Assembly: GCA_019455045.1 (NCBI GenBank)
Contig: JACFND010000026.1
Location: 1-35,577 of the forward strand
Reading direction: 5' to 3'
DNA length: 35,577 bases
From: Flavobacteriia bacterium
Lineage (GTDB): Bacteria; Bacteroidota; Bacteroidia; Flavobacteriales; Weeksellaceae
The translations under genes were made by a program, and so were the position numbers. The notes below the pieces were generated by a model, which worked only from the letters and a program-made list of their open reading frames with translations, was not told where the DNA came from and ran no database searches. Positions 23,214 to 30,556 of this stretch are shown here, piece after piece; the first letter of the stretch is position 1; each line of letters begins with the position of its first letter.

Positions 23214-24527
23214 ATGTCAATTTTTCAAATCAAAGGCGGCAATCGCCTGAGCGGCGAAATCATACCTCAGGGTGCAAAAAATGAAGTGCTTCAAATTCTG
23301 TGTGCAGTTCTGCTGACAGATGAGCCCGTCAGAATCAAAAATATTCCGAATATCCGTGATGTCAACCGACTGATCGAAATCCTGGGTGATCTGGGTGTTA
23401 AAATTCAAAAAAATTCAAACGGAGATTATACTTTTCAGGCAGACGACATCCGTATGGATTATCTGCAGTCAAAAGAATTCAAAAAAGACGGTGCATCGCT
23501 TCGCGGATCGATCATGCTGATGGGACCGCTTTTGGCAAAATACGGAAAAGCTTATATGCCCAAACCGGGCGGCGACAAAATCGGCAGACGAAGACTGGAT
23601 ACGCATTTCATCGGTTTTATGAAACTCGGTGCAAAATACCGTTTCAATGAAGGTGAAGATTTCTACGGAGTCGAAACCGATGAGAAAAACGGGCTGAAAG
23701 GTACCTATATGCTTTTGGAAGAAGCTTCTGTGACCGGAACTGCAAATCTGGTGATGGCAGCCGTTCTGTCAAAAGGAAAAACCACGATTTACAATGCAGC
23801 CTGCGAACCTTATCTGCAGCAGCTTTGCAGAATGCTGGTCAGAATGGGCGCAAAAATTCAGGGCATCGGATCAAATCTGCTGACCATCGAAGGTGTTGAA
23901 TCATTAACCGGAACCGAACACACGATTCTGCCCGATATGATTGAAATCGGCAGCTGGATCGGATTGGCGGCAATGACCAAATCAGAACTTCGGATCAAAA
24001 ATGTGTCATGGGAAAATCTCGGACTGATTCCTGATGTGTTCAGAAAACTCGGAATCACGGTGGAACGTGAAAATGATGACATTTATATTCCGGCACACGA
24101 AAATTATAAGATTCAAAAATTCATGGACGGATCGATACTGACGGTTTCAGATTCGCCCTGGCCGGGATTTACACCCGACCTGCTCAGCATCGTGCTGGTC
24201 GTGGCAACCCAGGCAAAAGGAAGTGTGCTGATTCATCAGAAAATGTTTGAAAGCAGACTTTTCTTTGTGGACAAACTGATCGATATGGGTGCACAGATCA
24301 TTCTGTGTGATCCGCATCGTGCAACCGTTATCGGTTTGAATCAGGAAATTCCGCTGAGAGGAACCACCATGAGTTCGCCCGATATCAGAGCCGGAATTGC
24401 ACTGTTGATCGCAGCGCTTTCTGCCAAAGGAAAAAGTGTGATCCATAATATTGAACAAATCGACAGAGGTTACGAAAATATTGACACCCGACTCAGAGCA
24501 ATCGGAGCCGATATCACACGTGCATAA
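23214..24527 (+). CDS. murA: UDP-N-acetylglucosamine 1-carboxyvinyltransferase
   Basis: First committed enzyme of peptidoglycan synthesis, moving enolpyruvate from PEP to UDP-GlcNAc in the cytoplasm. The 437-aa length and two-domain EPSP-synthase fold are normal. Motifs include GAKNEVLQI (Lys22-Asn23 region), ASLRGSIMLMGPLL, LLEEASVTGTANLVMAAV and MSSPDIRAGIALLIAAL. The catalytic loop reads PGGDKIGRRRLDTH: Asp121 stands where E. coli MurA has Cys115, the residue alkylated by fosfomycin. Asp variants elsewhere are active and fosfomycin-resistant. The gene follows DUF4290 by 2 nt. Confidence 0.97.
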   Translation: MSIFQIKGGNRLSGEIIPQGAKNEVLQILCAVLLTDEPVRIKNIPNIRDVNRLIEILGDLGVKIQKNSNGDYTFQADDIRMDYLQSKEFKKDGASLRGSIMLMGPLLAKYGKAYMPKPGGDKIGRRRLDTHFIGFMKLGAKYRFNEGEDFYGVETDEKNGLKGTYMLLEEASVTGTANLVMAAVLSKGKTTIYNAACEPYLQQLCRMLVRMGAKIQGIGSNLLTIEGVESLTGTEHTILPDMIEIGSWIGLAAMTKSELRIKNVSWENLGLIPDVFRKLGITVERENDDIYIPAHENYKIQKFMDGSILTVSDSPWPGFTPDLLSIVLVVATQAKGSVLIHQKMFESRLFFVDKLIDMGAQIILCDPHRATVIGLNQEIPLRGTTMSSPDIRAGIALLIAALSAKGKSVIHNIEQIDRGYENIDTRLRAIGADITRA

Positions 24528-24559
24528 TTTCTGACCGCTGCTTGCAGTAAACCATTGAA

Positions 24560-25234
24560 ATGCAGGATATATTTGATTTTATTGCAAAATTCGTCAGCCG
24601 ACCCGATCAGGTGCTGATGGACTTTATAGCCGCCTACGGCTATTGGATTTATGCTGCACTTTTCTTTATCATTTTTGCCGAAACCGGACTGATCATCGCA
24701 TCTTTTCTGATGCCTTTTCTGCCGGGCGACGCGCTGATTTTTGCAATCGGGATGATCGCCGCAAATGACCAGCAGAATCATCTTCATATTCATTACATTA
24801 TCCCGCTGCTGATGGTTGCCGCAATTTTGGGTGACAATGTCAATTACTATGTCGGACGCAAATTCGGCAACTGGCTGCTGCAAAATCCGGGGAAATTTTA
24901 TATCAAACCATCACACATCAATAAAGCAACTCAGTTCTTTGCACAGCACGGAAAAAAAGCGATCATCATCGCTCGGTTTATGCCGGTGGTCAGAACGATT
25001 ATTCCGTTTATCTGCGGAACCACTAAAGTGGATTACAAAACATTTTTGGTTTACAGTCTGATCGGCGCTTTTCTTTGGGTCGGCATCGTTTCAATGCTCG
25101 GTTATTATCTGGGCACCTACGAATTTGTCCAGAGAAACCTTGAATATTTTATCGTCGGAATCATCGTTGCTGCCAATATGCCGTTGATCATCAGACTGCT
25201 GAGAGCAAGATTTTCCAAAAACCAAAGGATATGA
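24560..25234 (+). CDS. DedA/VTT family membrane protein
   Basis: Inner-membrane protein of 224 aa with about five hydrophobic segments and two reentrant-like regions. The DedA signatures are seen: ETGLIIASFLMPFLPGDALIF near residues 42-62 and the conserved basic segment IIIARFMPVVRTIIPFICG. Recent work on DedA proteins points to lipid-carrier (undecaprenyl phosphate) or phospholipid translocation, which would suit its place just downstream of murA, but which lipid is moved here is unknown. Its stop overlaps the aroE start by 4 nt (ATGA). Confidence 0.92.
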   Translation: MQDIFDFIAKFVSRPDQVLMDFIAAYGYWIYAALFFIIFAETGLIIASFLMPFLPGDALIFAIGMIAANDQQNHLHIHYIIPLLMVAAILGDNVNYYVGRKFGNWLLQNPGKFYIKPSHINKATQFFAQHGKKAIIIARFMPVVRTIIPFICGTTKVDYKTFLVYSLIGAFLWVGIVSMLGYYLGTYEFVQRNLEYFIVGIIVAANMPLIIRLLRARFSKNQRI

Positions 25235-25956
25235 AACGCTTTGGTCTGATCGGCAGAAACATTTCCTATTCGTTCTCTGAAAATTATTTCGAACAAAAAT
25301 TCAAAACTGAAAAAATTGAGGATTGCAATTATTCAATCTTTGATTTGGATGAAATTTCCGATGTCAAAAAATTATTTGAAATTCGGGAGTTGAAAGGTTT
25401 GAATGTGACCATTCCCTACAAAGAAAAGATCATTCCTTTTTTGGATGAATTGAGTCCGGAAGCAAAAAGGGTCGGTGCAGTCAACTGTATCAAAATTGAA
25501 CACGGCATCAAAACCGGATACAATACAGATGTTTACGGATTTGAAAATTCGCTCAGAAATTTTTTGGATGATTTTGATTTGAATGCATTGATTCTGGGTG
25601 ACGGCGGTGCTGCAAAAGCTGTGAAATTTGTTTTGAATCAATTGAATATCAGTTTTAAAACCGTTACAAGAAAAGGAGAATTCAATTATTCGGATTTGAA
25701 TGAAACCGAAATTAAAAACCACAGACTGATCATCAACTGCACGCCTTTGGGAACTTTTCCGAATGTGGATTCAAAGCCCGAAATTCCTTATCGGTTTCTG
25801 ACTTCCGGTCATTATCTGTTTGATTTGGTTTACAATCCCGAAAAGACTGAATTTTTAAAATCGGGAGAAATCAGCGGAGCAAAAATTAAAAACGGTTATG
25901 AAATGCTTCAGCTTCAGGCCGAAAAATCCTGGGAAATTTGGTCTGCGCTTTTGTAA
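25231..25956 (+). CDS. aroE: shikimate dehydrogenase
   Basis: Reduces 3-dehydroshikimate to shikimate with NADPH in aromatic amino acid synthesis. The 241-aa product is short compared with E. coli AroE (272) but normal for Bacteroidota. Seen are the shikimate-binding YSFSENYF, the catalytic Lys64 in TIPYKEKI and Asp100 in NTDVYGF, the nucleotide motif GDGGAAKAV, INCTPLG, and the final NGYEMLQLQAEKSW. ATGA overlap with dedA shows translational coupling. Confidence 0.95.
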   Translation: MKRFGLIGRNISYSFSENYFEQKFKTEKIEDCNYSIFDLDEISDVKKLFEIRELKGLNVTIPYKEKIIPFLDELSPEAKRVGAVNCIKIEHGIKTGYNTDVYGFENSLRNFLDDFDLNALILGDGGAAKAVKFVLNQLNISFKTVTRKGEFNYSDLNETEIKNHRLIINCTPLGTFPNVDSKPEIPYRFLTSGHYLFDLVYNPEKTEFLKSGEISGAKIKNGYEMLQLQAEKSWEIWSALL

Positions 25957-25980
25957 ATAGCGCAGGTTTTGTTAGCTTTG
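25949..25980 (+). promoter_or_regulatory. predicted promoter of the DUF349 gene
   Basis: TTTTG (25949-25953), a 19-nt spacer and perfect TAGCTTTG (25973-25980) form an ideal consensus. The -33 element ends one base before the final two bases of the aroE stop codon. The leader to the ATG at 26002 is about 15 nt. Confidence 0.7.
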
Positions 25981-26001
25981 CTCTCTTAAAGAAACTGCAT
26001 T

Positions 26002-28236
26002 ATGACAACTGATTTGGATAACCTGCACAATGGTGCAGATGGAGAAAATGAATTGAATTTAAACCCGGAAGAAAATCAAAAAGAAACAGATCAAAACCTT
26101 TCTGAAAATCAAAATCCTGAAGAACAGCCGGTTGAAGAGACCGTAAATCCCGAAGCCGAAACTTCATCAGCAGAAGATGAAAGCCCGAAAGCGGAAGAAG
26201 TTCCATCAGAAACAGATCAAAATCTTTCTGAAAATGAAAATTCTGAAGAGCCGGTTGAAGGAACTGTGAATTCTGAAACCAAAAAAACTGAAGCCGAAAG
26301 TCCGAAAACTGAAGAAATTTCTTCAGAAGCTGAGCAGGCTGAAGTTACTTCAGAAAAAACCGAAGACTACAAACACGAGGAAGCTGAGGAAGAGGCAGGA
26401 GCTGAGGAAGAAGAGGAGCAGGAACAGCAGATCCCATTTAAAAATTATGACGAACTGCCGCTGCCGGTTTTGATCGGTGAGGCAAAAGAGCTGTTGAGAA
26501 ATCATCCGGCGAGAATACTGAAAGAGCATTTTAATCAGATTCGCGAAGCGGTTAAAAAACTGCTCGACGAAGATGAAACAGCCAAAAGGGAAGCTTTCAT
26601 AGAAGATGGCGGTGATGCGCTTGATTTCCAGTACGACAATCCGGCGAAAAAAGAATTCAATCGAATTTATGGTGATTACAGAAACCAGCTCGATCTTTAT
26701 TTCAAAGAACAGGAAAAAGCACAGCAGGAAAATCTGACTGAAAGACTTCAAATCATTGAAGAACTGAAATCGCTTTATCAGGATCCGAACGATGACAATT
26801 CAAATATTTTCACAAAATTCAGAAAACTGAAAACCCGTTGGCATAATGCAGGAATGGTTCCAAAATCTCAGGCGGGAAATGTTTTCAAAACATATTTCCA
26901 TCATCTCGATAATTTCTACAGATATCTGGACTTAAACAAGGAATTGAGAGAAATGGACTATTCGCACAACCTTGAAGTCAGAGCGTCAATCATCAAACGC
27001 GCTGAACAGCTGGTTGAAGAAGAAAATGTTCAGAAAGCTTTGAATGAATTGCAGTATCTGCACAAACTCTGGAAAGAAGAAGCGGTGCCGGTGGCTGAAG
27101 AAATGAGAGAACCGACCTGGCAGAAGTTCAAAGAGCTGACGCTTAAGATTCATGAAAGAAAAATTGAACTGGGCGAAAAAATCAAAGAAGAACAGGAAGA
27201 AAATCTCAAAAAGAAAGAAGAAGTTCTCGCACAGATTAGAAAGCTGTACAATGAGTCAGAAAGAAAATCGCACAGCGACTGGCAGAACAGCATCAAAAAA
27301 CTGAACAAATTAAGAGAAGAATTCATAGCCATCGGAAGAGTTCCGAGAGAATTCAACCAAAAGATGTGGGACGAATTCAAAGCGGCAACCCGTGAATTCA
27401 ATCACAAGAAAAATGAGTTTTACAAATATCTGAAAACCGAACAGCAGCAGAATCTTGCCAAAAAAGAGGAACTGCTGAGAATTGCAAAAGAACATGCAGA
27501 AAGTACGGATTGGGACAAATCGGTTCAGATCATCAAAAAAATTCAGTCCGACTGGAAAAAAATCGGTCATGTGCCGAGAAAACAGTCTGACAAAATTTGG
27601 AAAGAATTTAAGGAAGCATGCAACAGATTCTTTGACAATTACAAGGCAAGAACCGGACGTGTAAGTCAGGAATTTGAACAGAATCTTGCCAAAAAAGAAG
27701 AACTGCTTGCAGAATTGCGCGATTATAAAACTTCGGGTGACCGTGCTGCGGATTTGAACAAAATCAATGATTTCAACATCAGATGGAGCAGCATTGGTAA
27801 GGTGCCGGCTGCAAAAATGTCTGTCAACTCTGAATTCAGCAAAGCCGTAAACAATCTGGTCAGCTCAATGGGTCTGAATGAAGATGAGATCAATGAATTC
27901 AAAATGTCTGCACTGATCGACCGAATCAAATCGGGTCAGGATGAACACATGCTGGATGATGAAATCAGAAAGACAAAGAAATTCATCGAAGAACTCGAAA
28001 AAGAAATCAATCAGCTTGAAACCAATATCGGTTTCTTTACGGATGAAAAAAGTCCGCTGCTCAAAAATGTTCACAAACAGATTGAAGAAAAGAGAAGCCG
28101 TCTGACCGAAGCCGAATTCAAACTGAGAACGCTTCATCGAATTGATTTTGAAGAAGAGCCGGGAACGACCGAAGAAGGAATTCAGAATCCTGAGGATCAG
28201 AAGCCCGAAGCAGGAGAGGAAACTGCTGAAAATTAA
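26002..28236 (+). CDS. DUF349 repeat protein
   Basis: Large cytoplasmic protein of 744 aa. Residues 1-150 are Glu/Pro/Thr/Ser-rich, very acidic and probably disordered, with an internal tandem duplication of about 42 residues. From about residue 150 to 640 there are repeated helical DUF349 units, recognisable by W..IG.VPR...K.WDEFKAA..F...K recurring roughly every 70-80 residues. The C-terminus is coiled coil (EELEKEINQLETNIGFF ... EKRSRLTEAEFKLRTL) and then acidic again. DUF349 proteins are widespread, but their function is poorly known. It has its own strong promoter and terminator. Confidence 0.93.
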   Translation: MTTDLDNLHNGADGENELNLNPEENQKETDQNLSENQNPEEQPVEETVNPEAETSSAEDESPKAEEVPSETDQNLSENENSEEPVEGTVNSETKKTEAESPKTEEISSEAEQAEVTSEKTEDYKHEEAEEEAGAEEEEEQEQQIPFKNYDELPLPVLIGEAKELLRNHPARILKEHFNQIREAVKKLLDEDETAKREAFIEDGGDALDFQYDNPAKKEFNRIYGDYRNQLDLYFKEQEKAQQENLTERLQIIEELKSLYQDPNDDNSNIFTKFRKLKTRWHNAGMVPKSQAGNVFKTYFHHLDNFYRYLDLNKELREMDYSHNLEVRASIIKRAEQLVEEENVQKALNELQYLHKLWKEEAVPVAEEMREPTWQKFKELTLKIHERKIELGEKIKEEQEENLKKKEEVLAQIRKLYNESERKSHSDWQNSIKKLNKLREEFIAIGRVPREFNQKMWDEFKAATREFNHKKNEFYKYLKTEQQQNLAKKEELLRIAKEHAESTDWDKSVQIIKKIQSDWKKIGHVPRKQSDKIWKEFKEACNRFFDNYKARTGRVSQEFEQNLAKKEELLAELRDYKTSGDRAADLNKINDFNIRWSSIGKVPAAKMSVNSEFSKAVNNLVSSMGLNEDEINEFKMSALIDRIKSGQDEHMLDDEIRKTKKFIEELEKEINQLETNIGFFTDEKSPLLKNVHKQIEEKRSRLTEAEFKLRTLHRIDFEEEPGTTEEGIQNPEDQKPEAGEETAEN
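26083..26328 (+). repeat. tandem duplication within the DUF349 acidic N-terminus
   Basis: Two copies of a roughly 126-bp unit start at 26083 and 26209. Both encode ETDQNLSEN followed by a variable part containing EE(Q)PVE, TVN and ESPK.EE. The second copy has lost a few codons and diverged. Confidence 0.75.
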
Positions 28237-28258
28237 CAGCAATTAAAATACAGTTTTA

Positions 28259-28290
28259 CACCCTGCGGCCAAATCCGTGGGGTGTTTTGT
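28259..28290 (+). terminator. rho-independent terminator after the DUF349 gene
   Basis: CACCC (28259-28263) with GGGTG (28280-28284), extended inward by TGCGG/CCGTG with two wobble pairs, makes a 10-bp stem and a 6-nt loop followed by TTTTGTTT. Confidence 0.75.
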
Positions 28291-28320
28291 TTAAAAAACA
28301 ATGAATTAATTTTCTGAAAA

Positions 28321-29340
28321 ATGGATTTTGACGAACTGATGATGAAACGCTGCATCGAACTTGCCGAAAATGGGTTGGGAATGACTTATCCCAATCCGGT
28401 GGTCGGCTGTGTCATTGTCAGAAACGGCCGGATCATTTCGGAGGGCTGGCACCAAAAAGCAGGTGAGGCACATGCCGAAGTCAATGCGGTCAATAAAATC
28501 AAAGACAAAGAAATCCTGAAAGAATGCGAAATCTATGTTTCGCTCGAGCCCTGTTCTCATTTCGGGAAAACGCCGCCCTGTTCGGATATGATTGTCCGTT
28601 ACGGTTTCAAACGGGTGATTGTCGGAATTTCAGATCCGAATTCAAAAGTGAACGGTCAGGGAATCGAAAGGATGAGAGATGCCGGAATCGAAGTGAAAGT
28701 CGGTGTTTTGGAAAACGAATGTGCAGAGCTCAACAAAAGATTTTTTTGTTTTCATCAGAACAAACGACCTTATATTATATTGAAATGGGCGCAGACCGCC
28801 GACGGATTTATGGCGGCTGAAAATCATGTTCAAAAATGGATCACAAACCAATATTCAAAACAGCTGGTTCATCTGTGGCGAAGTCAGGAACAATCGGTGC
28901 TTGTCGGATACAATACTGCGAAAATCGACAATCCGCAACTGAATCTGAGACTGTGGTCGGGTAATCAGCCGGTTCGTGCTGTGATCGACAGAGATTTGAG
29001 TCTTGACTCGAAACTTCATTTGTTTGACGGAAGTCAGCAGACAATAATTTTTTCTGATAAGGAAGACAGCAGCAGGCCGGATGTTATTCAGCTGAAATTT
29101 GATGAAAATCTGGAAGAATCGATTTTGGAAGAATTGTACAAATCAGGATTGCAGTCGGTGATCATAGAAGGCGGAAGAAAAACACTTGATCGGTTTATCA
29201 GTAATGGTTTGTGGGACGAAGCCAGGATTTTCAGCTCATCCGAAAATTGGGTCAGCGGAATTAAAGCACCACTGATCAATGGAAAACTGACCGAACAAAA
29301 AGCGATCGGCTGCGACAGTCTTAAAATTTTCAGAAAATGA
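28321..29340 (+). CDS. ribD: bifunctional pyrimidine deaminase/reductase
   Basis: Catalyses the second and third steps of riboflavin synthesis: deamination of the pyrimidine ring, then NADPH reduction of the ribose side chain. In the 339-aa product the deaminase half (1-145) has zinc ligands His51 (HAEVNA, with Glu53 as proton shuttle), Cys78 and Cys87 (PCSHFGKTPPC). The reductase half (about 147-339) has ILKWAQTADGFMA and the NADPH-site segment VIIEGGRKTLDRFI. No FMN riboswitch precedes it, and other rib genes are absent. It overlaps the yigZ start by 4 nt. Confidence 0.96.
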   Translation: MDFDELMMKRCIELAENGLGMTYPNPVVGCVIVRNGRIISEGWHQKAGEAHAEVNAVNKIKDKEILKECEIYVSLEPCSHFGKTPPCSDMIVRYGFKRVIVGISDPNSKVNGQGIERMRDAGIEVKVGVLENECAELNKRFFCFHQNKRPYIILKWAQTADGFMAAENHVQKWITNQYSKQLVHLWRSQEQSVLVGYNTAKIDNPQLNLRLWSGNQPVRAVIDRDLSLDSKLHLFDGSQQTIIFSDKEDSSRPDVIQLKFDENLEESILEELYKSGLQSVIIEGGRKTLDRFISNGLWDEARIFSSSENWVSGIKAPLINGKLTEQKAIGCDSLKIFRK

Positions 29341-29942
29341 GCTATTCTTATCTGACTTTGTCCAATAAAATCGAAGACATTTCTTTCAAAGAAAAAGGGA
29401 GCCGTTTTATTTCTTATGCCTATCCGGTTTTGGATGAAGAAGATGTGAAAAAGAAACTGGCTGATCTTTGGGCGCTTCATCCCGATGCCACACACATCTG
29501 TTATGCCTATCGGCTGGGATTGGAAGGTGAGGACTATCGTGCAAATGATGACGGTGAACCTTCGGGCAGTGCAGGTTTGCCGATTTACAATCAGATTTTG
29601 TCAAAAAATATCACTTTTGTTTTGGTTGCATCTGTCCGCTATTACGGCGGGACCAAGCTTGGTGTTCCCGGTCTGGTTAAAGCTTACAAACAGTCTGCAC
29701 AGTTGGCGCTTGATGAAGCTGAAATCACTGAAAAACATCTGACCGAAAAAGTCGGTTTTGAATTTTCGTACGAAGATCAGGGAGCGGTGATGAGAAATGT
29801 TGACCGTTTTGGCGCAGAAGTGCTCGAGACTGAATTTACAGACAGCTGCCGGCTTTTGGTCAGTGTGAAAAAACAGGATGTTGATAATTTCCTGGCGAGC
29901 TTTGAACCTTTGTACAAAGTGAAAATTCAAAAATTTGAGTAA
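29337..29942 (+). CDS. YigZ/IMPACT family protein
   Basis: The 201-aa cytoplasmic protein has an N-terminal UPF0029/IMPACT domain (about 15-125) with the signature EDYRANDDGEPSGSAGLPIYN and VRYYGGTKLGVPGL, and a smaller C-terminal ferredoxin-like domain (about 135-200, DUF1949 type). Eukaryotic IMPACT regulates the Gcn2 kinase; the bacterial role is unclear, though nucleic-acid or ribosome binding has been suggested. ATGA overlap with ribD indicates coupling. It is convergent with the thioesterase gene, separated by 12 nt. Confidence 0.92.
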   Translation: MSYSYLTLSNKIEDISFKEKGSRFISYAYPVLDEEDVKKKLADLWALHPDATHICYAYRLGLEGEDYRANDDGEPSGSAGLPIYNQILSKNITFVLVASVRYYGGTKLGVPGLVKAYKQSAQLALDEAEITEKHLTEKVGFEFSYEDQGAVMRNVDRFGAEVLETEFTDSCRLLVSVKKQDVDNFLASFEPLYKVKIQKFE

Positions 29943-29954
29943 GCTCTGATTTTT

Positions 29955-30368
29955 TTATTGATCTTTCAGCTGATTTAGTTTTTCGGTCATCTCTTTCGGA
30001 CATCTGACAGGTCGTCTTGTGGTTTTGTCGATAAATGCAAGTTCGGAATATGCTTCAGTGAGCAGTTCATTTTTTTCGTTGTAAATTTTATAGATGAATT
30101 TAATTCTTGCACCGGTCGGAATTTCGACAATTGAAGTTTCGATTTTTAGCAATTCATCATAGACCGCCGGTCTGAAAAATTTCAAATTCAGTTCGGTCAC
30201 CGGCAGCATGATGCCGCTGTCCTCCAGAGCCTTGTACGGAAGACCGATTTGTCTGAAAAATTCAACTCTTGCCACCTCACAGTATACTGCATAGTTGGCG
30301 TGATAAACCACTCCCATTTGGTCGGTTTCGCCGTATCTGACACGGATTGAAACAGTTCTTGTCATCAT
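29955..30368 (-). CDS. YbgC/FadM-type acyl-CoA thioesterase
   Basis: Hotdog-fold thioesterase of 137 aa, cytoplasmic. The 4-hydroxybenzoyl-CoA thioesterase-like active-site stretch RYGETDQMGVVYHANY is intact, with the catalytic Asp in ETDQMG, and the long central helix (YAVYCEVARVEFFRQIG) follows. Substrate range is unknown; relatives cleave short- to medium-chain acyl-CoAs. Two adjacent ATGs could start it (30368 or 30365). It is divergent from dnaA across a 188-bp region, with an inverted repeat at the expected transcription start. Confidence 0.92.
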   Translation of the reverse strand: MMTRTVSIRVRYGETDQMGVVYHANYAVYCEVARVEFFRQIGLPYKALEDSGIMLPVTELNLKFFRPAVYDELLKIETSIVEIPTGARIKFIYKIYNEKNELLTEAYSELAFIDKTTRRPVRCPKEMTEKLNQLKDQ

Positions 30369-30374
30369 GTTAAA

Positions 30375-30400
30375 GTAACGCTTAAGTCGTTACAAAGATA
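30375..30400 (-). promoter_or_regulatory. -7 box and inverted repeat at the thioesterase promoter
   Basis: A perfect -7 box, TATCTTTG, lies on the minus strand (30393-30400). Directly downstream is an inverted repeat, GTAACG (30375-30380) and CGTTAC (30388-30393), around a CTTAAG palindrome. The transcription start should fall within it, so it may be an operator or a hairpin at the mRNA 5' end. No good -33 element is present. Confidence 0.45.
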
Positions 30401-30453
30401 TTTTCAAAAAGTCAATAGTAAGCTAACTTTTTTTATTAAAAAATTATGACCAC

Positions 30454-30485
30454 TTTTGCTTGTGGATAAAAAAGGGCTATATTAG
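30454..30485 (+). promoter_or_regulatory. predicted dnaA promoter
   Basis: TTTTG (30454-30458), a 19-nt spacer and TATATTAG (30478-30485; one mismatch to TAnnTTTG). The leader to the ATG at 30557 would be about 65 nt. Confidence 0.55.
30461..30469 (-). promoter_or_regulatory. DnaA box in the dnaA promoter
   Basis: TTATCCACA on the minus strand (TGTGGATAA on the plus) is a perfect match to the strong DnaA-box consensus. It sits inside the spacer of the predicted dnaA promoter. It is the only perfect box I found in the window, so it points to autoregulation rather than to an origin. Confidence 0.7.
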
Positions 30486-30556
30486 TGCTCTAAAACTTGG
30501 GTCAAACAATCCGTTTTTTATTTAATCAATCTAAAAAAAGAGGACTTAATTTTACT

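Noticed and set aside
28285..28320. FMN riboswitch before ribD
   Set aside because: Only 36 nt separate the terminator from the ATG, and none of the conserved riboswitch core can fit there.
30369..30556. Chromosomal origin next to dnaA
   Set aside because: Only one perfect DnaA box is present and there is no box cluster; a regulatory site explains it better.
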